NCBI RefSeq assembly: GCF_000011305.1
Contig: NC_004369.1
Span: 744,001-808,000 of the forward strand
Direction: 5' to 3'
DNA: 64,000 bases
DNA from: Corynebacterium efficiens YS-314
GTDB lineage: Bacteria; Actinomycetota; Actinomycetes; Mycobacteriales; Mycobacteriaceae
Below, one piece after another: positions 52,936-60,714 of the stretch. A program made the translations under genes and the position numbers. The notes beneath the pieces were generated by a model. That model was given only the letters and a program-made list of their open reading frames with translations. It did no database searches and was not told where the DNA came from. Position 1 is the first letter of the stretch, and every line of letters begins with the position of its first letter.

Positions 52936-53427
52936 ATGTCGGGGAAAGTAATGAATAAGAGGATCACCGATCAGGAACATGTCTATGTGGATCTGACGTC
53001 CCCACTGTCGGCCATGCTCTTTCCTGTGATGGAACTGATTCTCATCACCGGTGTGTGCTGGATGGCCATCGGGTATCTCGATCGTCTGCCCGACCGGTTC
53101 GGTTATGTCCCCGCCACCGATTTCCCGGAGGGCACCCGCGAGGTGGTCCTGGGGATCTGGGCGGTGCTCGCACTGTGGCGTTTCCTCCTGCCCCTGCTGC
53201 GCCAGCGTCGCTACCGGGTCACCGTCACCGACCGGAAACTCCTGGTCCGCCCCTCCGGCCTGCGCTCCCGTTATGATTCCATCCCCATCAACTATGTCCG
53301 CGGTGTGCAGCGCCGACGCAACACCCTCATCCTGGGGGTCGGGGGCCAGTCCCGTCCGTATGTGATGGCGGATGTGCCCAAGGCACGCAAGGTGGAATCG
53401 GTGCTCAGGGGTCTGCAGCGCTGGTAG
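52936..53427 (+). CDS. Membrane protein with bacterial PH-like domain
   Basis: The 163-residue product has two transmembrane segments (about 28-48 and 72-92), followed by a basic, beta-rich C-terminal domain (RRYRVTVTDRKLLVRPSGLRSRYDSIPINYVRGVQRRRNTLILGV) that fits the bacterial PH (bPH2/YdbS-like) pattern. The function is unknown. AGGGTGG precedes ATG 52936; GTG 52927 and ATG 52951 are alternatives. It lies between birA and purK as in C. glutamicum and is probably co-transcribed with birA. Confidence 0.75.
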   Translation: MSGKVMNKRITDQEHVYVDLTSPLSAMLFPVMELILITGVCWMAIGYLDRLPDRFGYVPATDFPEGTREVVLGIWAVLALWRFLLPLLRQRRYRVTVTDRKLLVRPSGLRSRYDSIPINYVRGVQRRRNTLILGVGGQSRPYVMADVPKARKVESVLRGLQRW

Positions 53428-53461
53428 GCATTGCCGGTAGGGATCGTGGTGCCCGGCTGGC

Positions 53462-53467
53462 TATAGT
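53462..53467 (+). promoter_or_regulatory. purK -10 element
   Basis: TATAGT lies 8 bases before GTG 53476 with no ribosome-binding site between them, indicating a leaderless purK transcript. Confidence 0.5.
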
Positions 53468-53475
53468 TAGGCACT

Positions 53476-54708
53476 GTGACTTTAAACGAGACGAACACCA
53501 GTCCAGACAACGGTGACGGCAACCCGGCGGCACACGCACCGGGCATGCCCGTCGTGGCTGTGATCGGCGACGGTCAGCTTGCCCGCATGATGCACACCGA
53601 GGCCATCGAACTCGGCCAGTCGGTCCGCCTGCTCGCCGGTGCGGCGGATGCCTCCGCTGCCCAGGTCGCCGCCGACGTGGTCATCGGTGACTACACCAAC
53701 ATCGATGATCTGCGTCGTGCACTCAAGGTCGCCGATGTCATGACCTTCGACCACGAGCATGTGCCCACCGAGCACCTGCGCCAGCTGATCTCCGAGGGTG
53801 TCAATGTCCAGCCGGGCCCCGATGCCCTGGTCAACGCCCAGGACAAGCTGGTCATGCGTAAACGCCTGCGTGAGCTGGGCGCACCGGTGCCACCGTTCGC
53901 CGCGATCGACAGCCTCGAGGATGCACTCGCCTTCTCCGAGGCCGTGGACGGGCAGGTGTGCCTCAAGGCCCGTCGCGGTGGTTATGACGGCCACGGCGTG
54001 TGGTTCCCGGAGGGGCGGGATGAGTTGGAGGAACTCGTCGTCAAGCTCCTGGACGCCGGCACCGCACTGATGGCGGAGAAGAAGGTCACGCTGGCCCGGG
54101 AGCTGTCCGCGATGGTCGCGCGCACCCCGTCCGGGGAGACGGCCGCGTGGCCGGTTGTGGAATCGGTGCAGCGCGGTGGGGTGTGCGCCGAGGCCGTGGC
54201 CCCCGCGCCGGAGCTGTCGCCGCAGCTGCAGGACTCCACCCGCGGGCTGGCCGAGCGCATCGCCACCGAACTGGGTGTCACCGGTGTCCTCGCCGTCGAG
54301 CTGTTCGAGACCCGCGATGCCAACGGCCAGCCGGAGATCTTTGTCAATGAGCTGGCCATGCGCCCGCACAACACCGGCCACTGGACCCAGGACGGGTGTG
54401 TGACCAGCCAGTTCGAGCAGCACCTGCGCGCCGTGCTCGATTACCCGCTCGGCTCCACCGACACGCTCGCCACCTACACCGTCATGGCCAATGTCCTGGC
54501 CGCCGACGTGGATCCGGCCGAGCCGATGGCGCGCCGCATGGCCGAGGTGTGGAAGCGGTACCCGAATGCCAAGATCCACCTCTACGGCAAGGGGTTCCGC
54601 CCGGGCCGCAAGATCGGACACGTCAACATGGTCGGTGAGGATCTGGCGACCGTGCGCGCCGAGGCCCGCGCCGCGGCCAACTACCTGGTCAACGCCACCT
54701 GGGCGTAG
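53476..54708 (+). CDS. purK: 5-(carboxyamino)imidazole ribonucleotide synthase
   Basis: The ATP-grasp enzyme of purine synthesis converts AIR, ATP and bicarbonate to N5-CAIR. The 410-residue product has VAVIGDGQLARMMHTEAIELG near residue 27, FDHEHVPTEHL near residue 93, the ATP-grasp segments KARRGGYDGHGVWF near residue 160 and AVELFETRDANG near residue 275, and NELAMRPHNTGHWT near residue 295. About 22 N-terminal residues before MPVVAVIGDGQ are poorly conserved, so a start nearer residue 24 is possible, but the -10 at 53462 supports GTG 53476. purE follows. Confidence 0.95.
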   Translation: MTLNETNTSPDNGDGNPAAHAPGMPVVAVIGDGQLARMMHTEAIELGQSVRLLAGAADASAAQVAADVVIGDYTNIDDLRRALKVADVMTFDHEHVPTEHLRQLISEGVNVQPGPDALVNAQDKLVMRKRLRELGAPVPPFAAIDSLEDALAFSEAVDGQVCLKARRGGYDGHGVWFPEGRDELEELVVKLLDAGTALMAEKKVTLARELSAMVARTPSGETAAWPVVESVQRGGVCAEAVAPAPELSPQLQDSTRGLAERIATELGVTGVLAVELFETRDANGQPEIFVNELAMRPHNTGHWTQDGCVTSQFEQHLRAVLDYPLGSTDTLATYTVMANVLAADVDPAEPMARRMAEVWKRYPNAKIHLYGKGFRPGRKIGHVNMVGEDLATVRAEARAAANYLVNATWA

Positions 54709-54749
54709 AACCACGCTTGTCGACGCCCACCCCCACCCACGGGGTCGGG

Positions 54750-54767
54750 CGTGCCACGGGTGGCACG
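54750..54767. terminator. Hairpin between purK and purE
   Basis: CGTGCCA-cggg-TGGCACG forms a 7-bp stem with a 4-base loop 42 bases after purK. No T-run follows, so it may only attenuate read-through. A TAGACT -10 for purE lies at 54794-54799. Confidence 0.4.
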
Positions 54768-54843
54768 GTTGCCGGTGGGCCCGGCGGGCCGGTTAGACTT
54801 TCCCGTGACAAACCTTTCATGGCGTAACTGGAGGAAGAACACA

Positions 54844-55344
54844 ATGACACCACTCGTCGGGCTCATCATGGGATCTGATTCGGACTGGGACACCGTCGCC
54901 CCGGCCGCCGAGGCCCTCGCCGAATTCGGCATCCCCTTCGAGGTCGGCGTGCTCTCCGCCCACCGCACCCCGGAACGCATGCTGGCCTACGCCAAGTCAG
55001 CCCACGAGCGTGGCCTCAAGGTCATCATCGCCTGCGCCGGCGGGGCCGCCCACCTGCCCGGCATGGTCGCTGCCGCCACCCCGCTGCCCGTCATCGGCAT
55101 CCCGCGGGCACTGAAGGACCTCGACGGCATGGACTCCCTGCTGTCCATCGTGCAGATGCCCGCCGGTGTGCCCGTGGCGACCGTCTCCATCGGTGGTGCC
55201 AAGAACGCCGGCCTGCTCGCCGTGCGGATCCTCGGTGCGGGTGACCCCGCACTGGTGCAGAAGATGGCCGACTACCAGGCTGACATGGCAGCCCAGGTGG
55301 AGGCCAAGGACGAGGCGCTCAAACAGCGCCTCATGGGCGAATAG
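54844..55344 (+). CDS. purE: N5-carboxyaminoimidazole ribonucleotide mutase
   Basis: The class I PurE converts N5-CAIR from PurK to CAIR. The 166-residue product has [13 protein letters not shown] near residue 6 (nucleotide-phosphate loop), [10 protein letters not shown] near residue 39 with the catalytic His, and [16 protein letters not shown] near residue 61. GAGGAAG lies 5-12 bases before ATG 54844. An in-frame GTG at 54805, 5 bases after a TAGACT -10, could give a leaderless product longer by 13 residues. The DUF218 gene follows after 15 bases and may be co-transcribed. Confidence 0.94.
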   Translation: MTPLVGLIMGSDSDWDTVAPAAEALAEFGIPFEVGVLSAHRTPERMLAYAKSAHERGLKVIIACAGGAAHLPGMVAAATPLPVIGIPRALKDLDGMDSLLSIVQMPAGVPVATVSIGGAKNAGLLAVRILGAGDPALVQKMADYQADMAAQVEAKDEALKQRLMGE

Positions 55345-55359
55345 ATCACCCCCGACACC

Positions 55360-55806
55360 GTGAACCCGATTCTCGTGCTCGGCTCCAGGGTGGTCAACGG
55401 GCACGTCAATGCGCTCCTGGCCTCCCGGCTGGATCGCGCTGCCGAGCTGGCGGGCGCGTCCGGGGCGGTTGCGGTGGTGGTCAGTGGACGGGGTGAGGCC
55501 GCCGCGATGGCCGACTACCTGCGCGACCTCGGGGTGGAGACCATCATCGAGGAACCCCACGCCACCAGCACCAATGAAAACCTGGAAAACGCCCACGCAC
55601 TCCTGCCGGACACCCGGCGGTGGACCGTGGTCACCAGTGACTTCCACGCCTGGCGCACCTACCTGTGGGCCTGGCACCTGGGCATCCCCATCACCGTGGT
55701 CACCGCCCCCACACCCCTGAGCGTGCGTACCCAGATGTTCCTCCGTGAATGCCTGGCCCTGCCGCATTCCGCCCTGCGTGTGCTGTGGCGGAAGATCGTG
55801 GGTTAG
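55360..55806 (+). CDS. DUF218/YdcF-ElyC family protein
   Basis: The 148-residue product matches the DUF218 core: VLGSRVVNGHVNALLASRLDRA, VVVSGRGEAAAMADYLRDLGV, EPHATSTNENLENA and VVTSDFHAWRTYLWA. The E-x-x-A-x-S-T-x-E-N motif is the family signature. E. coli ElyC/YdcF relatives affect envelope carrier lipids or bind S-adenosylmethionine; the reaction is unknown. There is no membrane anchor here. GTG 55360 starts 15 bases after purE. The TAG shares TTAG with the convergent RibD-like gene. Confidence 0.82.
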   Translation: MNPILVLGSRVVNGHVNALLASRLDRAAELAGASGAVAVVVSGRGEAAAMADYLRDLGVETIIEEPHATSTNENLENAHALLPDTRRWTVVTSDFHAWRTYLWAWHLGIPITVVTAPTPLSVRTQMFLRECLALPHSALRVLWRKIVG

Positions 55807-56348
55807 CCACCCGTCACGTCGTAGGTCACCTCAACGAACTGACCCAGGGGGCGGGTACCCACCAGTGTGAGACGGTCACTTTCCAGGCGTCTGGGCAGCG
55901 TCGGCCTGCCGGACGGCAGAAACACCGGCGCGATGGTGAGGATGATCCGGTCCAGGGCTCCGGTGTCCAGGAACTGACCCGCCAGATCACCGCCACCCAT
56001 CACCCAGATATCCCCCGGGGTCTCCCGGATCCGGGGTAGCACCCCGGACACCGGTGAGTTGACCACGCGGACGTGGGTGTCCGGGTGGGTCGGCAGTGTC
56101 CTGGAGGAGAACACCCAGATCGGGCGGTCACCATAACTCTCGTTCAACCGGGTGGGGGAGTCGAGGGCGTCCAGCAACCATTCATAGGTGGTGGAGCCCA
56201 TGACTACAGCGCCGACGCTATCGAGGAATGTGGTGATATCCGCTTCCGTCTCGGCGGATCCGGGGACGTCGAAGAGCCACTGCAGGGAATCACGGTCATC
56301 TGCGAGAAAGCCGTTGACCGTGGTGGCGGCGTTGTAGACGATGGCCAT
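55803..56348 (-). CDS. Dihydrofolate-reductase-like RibD C-terminal family protein
   Basis: This 181-residue single-domain reductase fold starts MAIVYNAATTVNGFLADDRDSLQWLF, with VVMGSTTYEW near residue 48, RPIWVFSSRTLP near residue 75 and DIWVMGGGDLAGQFLDTGALDRIILTIAPV near residue 113. The VMGGG NADPH loop is typical of RibD-C/YyaP-type proteins. The substrate is unknown; these proteins are usually stand-alone accessory reductases. It is convergent with and interlocked with the DUF218 gene, and the small membrane gene lies 6 bases upstream on the same strand. Confidence 0.85.
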   Translation of the reverse strand: MAIVYNAATTVNGFLADDRDSLQWLFDVPGSAETEADITTFLDSVGAVVMGSTTYEWLLDALDSPTRLNESYGDRPIWVFSSRTLPTHPDTHVRVVNSPVSGVLPRIRETPGDIWVMGGGDLAGQFLDTGALDRIILTIAPVFLPSGRPTLPRRLESDRLTLVGTRPLGQFVEVTYDVTGG

Positions 56349-56354
56349 GGGTGC

Positions 56355-56588
56355 TTAAGCCCCCGTCCGGGGAGATCGGTCGCGCCGGGCCCGCCACAGG
56401 CTCACCGTCGCCAGCACCAGCAGCAGGGCCAGCAGTGCCGGCCAGACCTTCGGTTCGGGCTGGAGCACATTGATCACGGCCTGGATCACCGACAGGAAGG
56501 CGAAGAACCCCAGGAACCCGATGAATGCATCGAGCTGGAGGGCTCGGCGTTTGTGTTCGGACTGGTCCCTGGGTTCGTTCGTGCTCAT
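56355..56588 (-). CDS. Small membrane protein
   Basis: The 77-residue product has two transmembrane helices (about 22-44 and 48-66) and a charged C-terminus (WRARRDRSPRTGA). No domain is recognised. It lies 10 bases after the tusG stop in the same direction, and 6 bases before the RibD-like gene, so it probably belongs to the end of the tus transcript. A similar small gene (cg0830 as I recall) sits there in C. glutamicum. Confidence 0.65.
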   Translation of the reverse strand: MSTNEPRDQSEHKRRALQLDAFIGFLGFFAFLSVIQAVINVLQPEPKVWPALLALLLVLATVSLWRARRDRSPRTGA

Positions 56589-56598
56589 GACCGACAGT

Positions 56599-57435
56599 CT
56601 AGGCCTTCACACCACCCGCGGTCAGGCCGGAGACGATGCGTCGCTGGAAGATGAGCACCATGATGATCAGTGGGACGGTGACCAGGGCACCGGCTGCCAT
56701 CACCGAGGCATACGGGTACTCGAAGGAACTCGGCCCGGAGAAGCGGGCGATGGCCACGGTGACCGGTTCGGTGGCGGTGGTGGACAGCTGACGGGCCAGC
56801 ATGAACTCATTCCACGAGGCGATGAACGCCAGGATCGCGGTGGTGAACAGCGCCGGGGCGGCCAGGGGTAACAGGATCTTGCGGAAGGCCTGCCCCCGGG
56901 TCGCGCCGTCCACACGGGCGGCCTCCTCGAGCTCCCACGGCAGCTGGCGGAAGAAGGACACCAGGGTGTAGATGGTCAGCGGCAGGGCGAAGGAGATGTT
57001 CGGGATGATCAGCGCCTGGTAGGTGCCGATCCAGCCGATGTTGCCGAACAGCTGGAACAGCGGGGTCACCAGGGCGATACCCGGGAACATCGAGGCCGCC
57101 AGGATGATGCCGGTGATGATCCCCTTACCGGGGAAGTCCAGGCGTGCCAGCGCATAGGCGGTGAACACGCCCACGATCACCGCGAGGGCGGTGGTGGTGA
57201 GACTGACGATCAGCGAGTTGCCGATCGCCGCCAGGAAGTTGTTGCCCTTGTCGGTGGCCAGCGCATCCCGGAAGTTCTGCAGGGTCACGTGCGTGGGCCA
57301 GGGGGTGGTGTCGAAGGTGTGGCGGGAATCCCGCAGTGCAGTGACCACCATCCAGTAGAACGGCGCCAGCCCCCAGAACAGGATGAACACCACGCCTGCG
57401 TAGTTGAGGATTAGGTTCTTGGTCTTGCGTTTCAT
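56599..57435 (-). CDS. tusG: Trehalose ABC importer, permease protein TusG
   Basis: The 278-residue inner-membrane permease has six predicted helices, the MalG type of the CUT1 family. The EAA loop EEAARVDGATRGQAFRKILLPLAAPAL near residue 180 contacts the ATPase. In C. glutamicum TusFGK2-E recovers trehalose released during mycolate transfer. The start overlaps the tusF stop as ATGA, so the two permeases are translationally coupled. The C-terminus ends RRIVSGLTAGGVKA as in other MalG-like proteins. Confidence 0.9.
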   Translation of the reverse strand: MKRKTKNLILNYAGVVFILFWGLAPFYWMVVTALRDSRHTFDTTPWPTHVTLQNFRDALATDKGNNFLAAIGNSLIVSLTTTALAVIVGVFTAYALARLDFPGKGIITGIILAASMFPGIALVTPLFQLFGNIGWIGTYQALIIPNISFALPLTIYTLVSFFRQLPWELEEAARVDGATRGQAFRKILLPLAAPALFTTAILAFIASWNEFMLARQLSTTATEPVTVAIARFSGPSSFEYPYASVMAAGALVTVPLIIMVLIFQRRIVSGLTAGGVKA

Positions 57436-58478
57436 GATGATGCCACCTCACTTGCCACCGCGGCACCGGTGATGCCGACGCCTGCCCCGGCAACAGCCGC
57501 GCCCTTCCGGCCGGGCCTGCGCCACCGCCGCCTGTTCTTCTCCGTTCCGCGCTGCCCGGAAACATCCGCCCCGAGGAACCGGATCATGACGAAGGCCACG
57601 AAGAAGATGAGCAGGAAGATCAACGTCGACAGCGCGGAGGCCGAGTTGAAGTTGTTCTGACGCATGTCCTCGACCACCAGCTGGGAGATCACGGCGGTGG
57701 GGGAGTTCGAGGAGGCGGAGATCATGATCACCGGCAGGTCGTACATGCGCAGGGCATCCAGGGTGCGGAACAGCACCGCGACCATCAGGGCCGGTTTGAC
57801 CAGGGGGAGGGTGATCCTGGTGAACTGCTGCCAGGCGCTGGCCCCGTCCACACGGGCGGCCTCATAGGTGCCCTTGGGGATCATCTGCAGCCCGGCGAGG
57901 ATGAGCAGCGCCATGAACGGGGTGGTCTTCCAGACATCGGCGAGGATGACCGCGGCGCGTGCCGCCCACGGATCGGTGGTCCAGCTGATATTGAGTCCGA
58001 AGAGTTCATTGATGATGCCCCGTGGGGCGAACAGGAACTGCCACAGCTTCGCGGTGACCGCCGTCGGGATCGCCCACGGGATCAGGACCGCGGCGCGGAC
58101 GAGGGCCCGGCCGCGGAACTCCTTGCTCATGATCAGGGCCATGACCATACCCAGGATGGTCTCCAGGGTGACGGTGACCACGGTGAAGAACAGGGTGATG
58201 CGCAGGGCCGGCCAGAAGTCGGTGGCCAGGGTACCGGGCGGACAGGTACCCACGGTGCCGTCGGGGGACATGCAGCGTTGGGTGAGCCAGTACAGGTAAT
58301 TGTCGAAACCGGCGAAACCACCGTCGGTGAACAACCCGGTGGTGGGATCGAGACCCTTGTCCGCCTGGAAGGACAACCAGACGGCACGGACGATGGGGTA
58401 GCCGATCACCACCGTCAGGACAATCATGGCTGGCGCGATCAACCATGCGGCTGATCGCGCCTGTTTCATCTTGGCCAT
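57432..58478 (-). CDS. tusF: Trehalose ABC importer, permease protein TusF
   Basis: The 348-residue MalF-type permease has an N-terminal helix LIAPAMIVLTVVIGYPIVRAVWLSF, a periplasmic loop with paired Cys (CMSPDGTVGTCPPG) and the EAA loop YEAARVDGASAWQQFTRITLPLVKPAL near residue 225. The C-terminal tail after the last helix is basic (KNRRRWRRPGRK). AAGGAG lies 9 bases before ATG 58478; an in-frame start further upstream is rejected for that reason. The SRPBCC gene lies 148 bases upstream on the same strand. Confidence 0.9.
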   Translation of the reverse strand: MAKMKQARSAAWLIAPAMIVLTVVIGYPIVRAVWLSFQADKGLDPTTGLFTDGGFAGFDNYLYWLTQRCMSPDGTVGTCPPGTLATDFWPALRITLFFTVVTVTLETILGMVMALIMSKEFRGRALVRAAVLIPWAIPTAVTAKLWQFLFAPRGIINELFGLNISWTTDPWAARAAVILADVWKTTPFMALLILAGLQMIPKGTYEAARVDGASAWQQFTRITLPLVKPALMVAVLFRTLDALRMYDLPVIMISASSNSPTAVISQLVVEDMRQNNFNSASALSTLIFLLIFFVAFVMIRFLGADVSGQRGTEKNRRRWRRPGRKGAAVAGAGVGITGAAVASEVASS

Positions 58479-58626
58479 GTCACCAGTGCTCCTTGGGGTA
58501 GAGGGGATGGATGGGAAAAGAAGAGAAATCAGGAAAAGTGTTACTTGGATCATAGAACCCTGGTGTCAGTGAGGGAACAGTAACCCCACCTCCGTTCCAC
58601 CCTCTACCTCCGGTTAACAAGGCTCC

Positions 58627-59112
58627 CTAGCGATGTAGATCCCTGCCGAGGACCACCCCGTGTTCCAACCAGGCCTTCAGACCGGTGAGCATGGTGGTCC
58701 ACCGGTGGCATTCGCGCAGCGCTTTCCTGGTGCCGGCGGTGGTGGGAGGCCACCCTGATTCCGTGATGGTCAGTTTGGTGCGGGTGAAGTCATTGGCGGG
58801 TTCGAAGGCGAACTCCACCGTGGTGCTCCCGGCGGGTTCACCCGCATCGGGGCTGGACCACTCCAGGATCAGACACCGGGAATGCGCCGCCTGGAGGACC
58901 TCGACGGTGCAGGGGCCGGACCCATCGTCGAAGTCCCAGGTCACCGTCGCGCCGGCGCTCATCCTGCCCTGTGCCCCGCCGGTGGCGAAATGTCGGGAGA
59001 GTTGACGGTGATCGACGATGGCCTCATAGACCTGGACGGGGCACCGGGAGATGAATCCGGAGATGGTGTAGGACAGCATCTCGGGTGTCTCGGGGGAGCG
59101 CTGGTGTGACAT
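58627..59112 (-). CDS. SRPBCC/AHSA1-like protein inserted in the tus locus
   Basis: The 161-residue START-like (AHSA1/CalC) fold is shown by SYTISGFISRCPVQVYEAIVDHRQLSRHFATGG at the N-terminus, ATVTWDFDDGSGPCTVEVL, TTVEFAFEPANDFTRTKLTI and a long C-terminal helix GTRKALRECHRWTTMLTGLKAWLEHG. Proteins of this fold bind hydrophobic ligands or act as stress-related co-chaperones. The function here is unknown. ATG 59112 is chosen over an upstream start because AGGAGGA lies before it. It stands between tusF and tusE, where C. glutamicum has a different gene (cg0833, a membrane protein as I recall). Confidence 0.8.
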   Translation of the reverse strand: MSHQRSPETPEMLSYTISGFISRCPVQVYEAIVDHRQLSRHFATGGAQGRMSAGATVTWDFDDGSGPCTVEVLQAAHSRCLILEWSSPDAGEPAGSTTVEFAFEPANDFTRTKLTITESGWPPTTAGTRKALRECHRWTTMLTGLKAWLEHGVVLGRDLHR

Positions 59113-59213
59113 GGGGTCCTCCTCAGGGACGTTGGATCCGACACTTGAGCAGACACGTGATCCGACACTGGGAAAGCAGTTGGGTGACAACACCTGTTCC
59201 CGCCCAGACTATG

Positions 59214-59244
59214 ACAAAACCCCGGTCACCTGGTGGGTGACCGG
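59214..59244 (-). terminator. tusE terminator
   Basis: On the minus strand CCGGTCACC-cacca-GGTGACCGG is followed by GGTTTTGTC, 32 bases after the tusE stop. Confidence 0.85.
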
Positions 59245-59275
59245 AGTGTCATGGGGTGGGGGTGTCCCTGTCGCT

Positions 59276-60580
59276 CTAGGAGGCGTTCTCGATTGCTGCC
59301 TTCATGTCAGCGGTGGCCTGGTCGACGTCGACGTTGCCGTTGATGGCTGCGTAGGCGTTGTCCTGGATGGCCTTGGAGATGGCGGTGTAGAACGGGGAGA
59401 CCGGACGCGGTGCCGCGTTCTCCAGGGATTCCTTCAGCGCGGGCAGGTATGGGTACTGCTCGATCAGTTCCTCATCGTCGTAGATGGAGGCGAGCACCGG
59501 TGGGAAGGAGTTGTCGGCGAACCAGGTCTGGTTCTCCTCGTTGATGATGAACTCGATGAAGTCGCGGGCGGTTGCCTTGTTCTCCGAGTTGATGTTGATG
59601 GCGTTGTTGTAGCCACCGAGGGTGGACACACCCACGCCGTCCTTGCCCACGAGTGGCTGGACCTCGAACTTGCCGGCGGTGGCCTCGGAGTCCTCGGCGT
59701 TGGTGTACATGTACGGCCAGTTGATGGCGTAGGCGGTCTCACCGGCGGTGAAGGCCAGGTTGGTCTCCTCCTCGGTGGCTGCGGTGGACGCGGACGAGAT
59801 GGTGCCGTCCTCGTAGGCGTCGACAAGCGCCTGCAGGCCCTCCTTCGACTCGTCGGAGTCGACGACCACGGTGGTGCCGTCATCGTCCAGGACGGAACCG
59901 CCCCAGCCCTCCATGAAGCCGATGGTGTTGACGGTCAGGCCCTCGTACTGCTTGAGCTGGGTGGTCAGGCAGTCAACCTCGGCCTCCTCCGCCAGGGTGC
60001 AGGATTCGACGAGGTCAGCCCAGTTCTCCGGGGCCTCGGGGATGATCTCGGTGTTGCGGTAGAGCAGCTGGCCGTTGGTGTTCTGCGGCAGTGCGTAGAG
60101 GGTGTCCATGTATGTGGCGGATTCCACGGTGGCCTCAAGCAGCCCGGAGGTGTCGACCTCGAGTTCCCCCTCAAGCGGCGCGAGCCACTGGTTGGCGGCG
60201 AAGTCGGCGGTCCAGATGACATCGAGGGCCATGACGTCATAATCGGAGTTGCCGGCCTGGAGGGACTGCACGAGGGTCTCGCGCTGGGCGTCGGCCTCAC
60301 CGGCGAGTTCGTTGAGGGTCACCTCCTGGTCGGGGTTCTCCTCGTTCCACTTCTCGATCACGGGAATGATCTTGTCGGTGTCGTTCTTGCCCATGGCGAA
60401 GGTAATCGGGCCGCGGCCCTCCTCACCCGAGGCGGCGGTGGTGGCTTCGGTGTCATTGGTGCTGGTGTCGGTCGTGCCGGCATCGTCGGCGGTGTCATTG
60501 CCACAACCGGCCAGGGCGATGGCGGCGATCAGGCTGGTTGCGGCCAGCGATACGCCGGTCTTGCGGGAAAACTTGGACAT
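59276..60580 (-). CDS. tusE: Trehalose ABC importer, substrate-binding lipoprotein TusE
   Basis: The 434-residue CUT1-type binding protein has an N-terminal signal with lipobox IALAGC; Cys 26 would be lipid-anchored. A Thr/Asp-rich linker follows, then the two-lobed domain with ITFAMGKNDTDKIIPVIEKWNEENPD, ALDVIWTADFAANQWLAPL, YALPQNTNGQLLYRN and INWPYMYTNAEDSEATAGKFEV. It delivers trehalose to TusFG. The tusK gene ends 134 bases upstream, leaving room for a tusE promoter. It has its own terminator, so tusE may be more highly expressed than the permease genes. Confidence 0.92.
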   Translation of the reverse strand: MSKFSRKTGVSLAATSLIAAIALAGCGNDTADDAGTTDTSTNDTEATTAASGEEGRGPITFAMGKNDTDKIIPVIEKWNEENPDQEVTLNELAGEADAQRETLVQSLQAGNSDYDVMALDVIWTADFAANQWLAPLEGELEVDTSGLLEATVESATYMDTLYALPQNTNGQLLYRNTEIIPEAPENWADLVESCTLAEEAEVDCLTTQLKQYEGLTVNTIGFMEGWGGSVLDDDGTTVVVDSDESKEGLQALVDAYEDGTISSASTAATEEETNLAFTAGETAYAINWPYMYTNAEDSEATAGKFEVQPLVGKDGVGVSTLGGYNNAININSENKATARDFIEFIINEENQTWFADNSFPPVLASIYDDEELIEQYPYLPALKESLENAAPRPVSPFYTAISKAIQDNAYAAINGNVDVDQATADMKAAIENAS

Positions 60581-60714
60581 GGTGGGTCACCTTTCTCTGC
60601 AACAGGTGACTTCAATCTAATGACTTTCGCCACTTTCCCGCACCGGTTTACCTCAAATCACCCCCGTGCCGGGGGCAGTGCTTGACGACGCCGCGACCCC
60701 CACCGTGGTCACCC

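Noticed and set aside
54709..54843. Missing potassium transporter gene (kup) between purK and purE as an unusual deletion
   Set aside because: C. glutamicum has kup there as I recall, but presence varies between species. Its absence from a 135-base gap carries no other signal.
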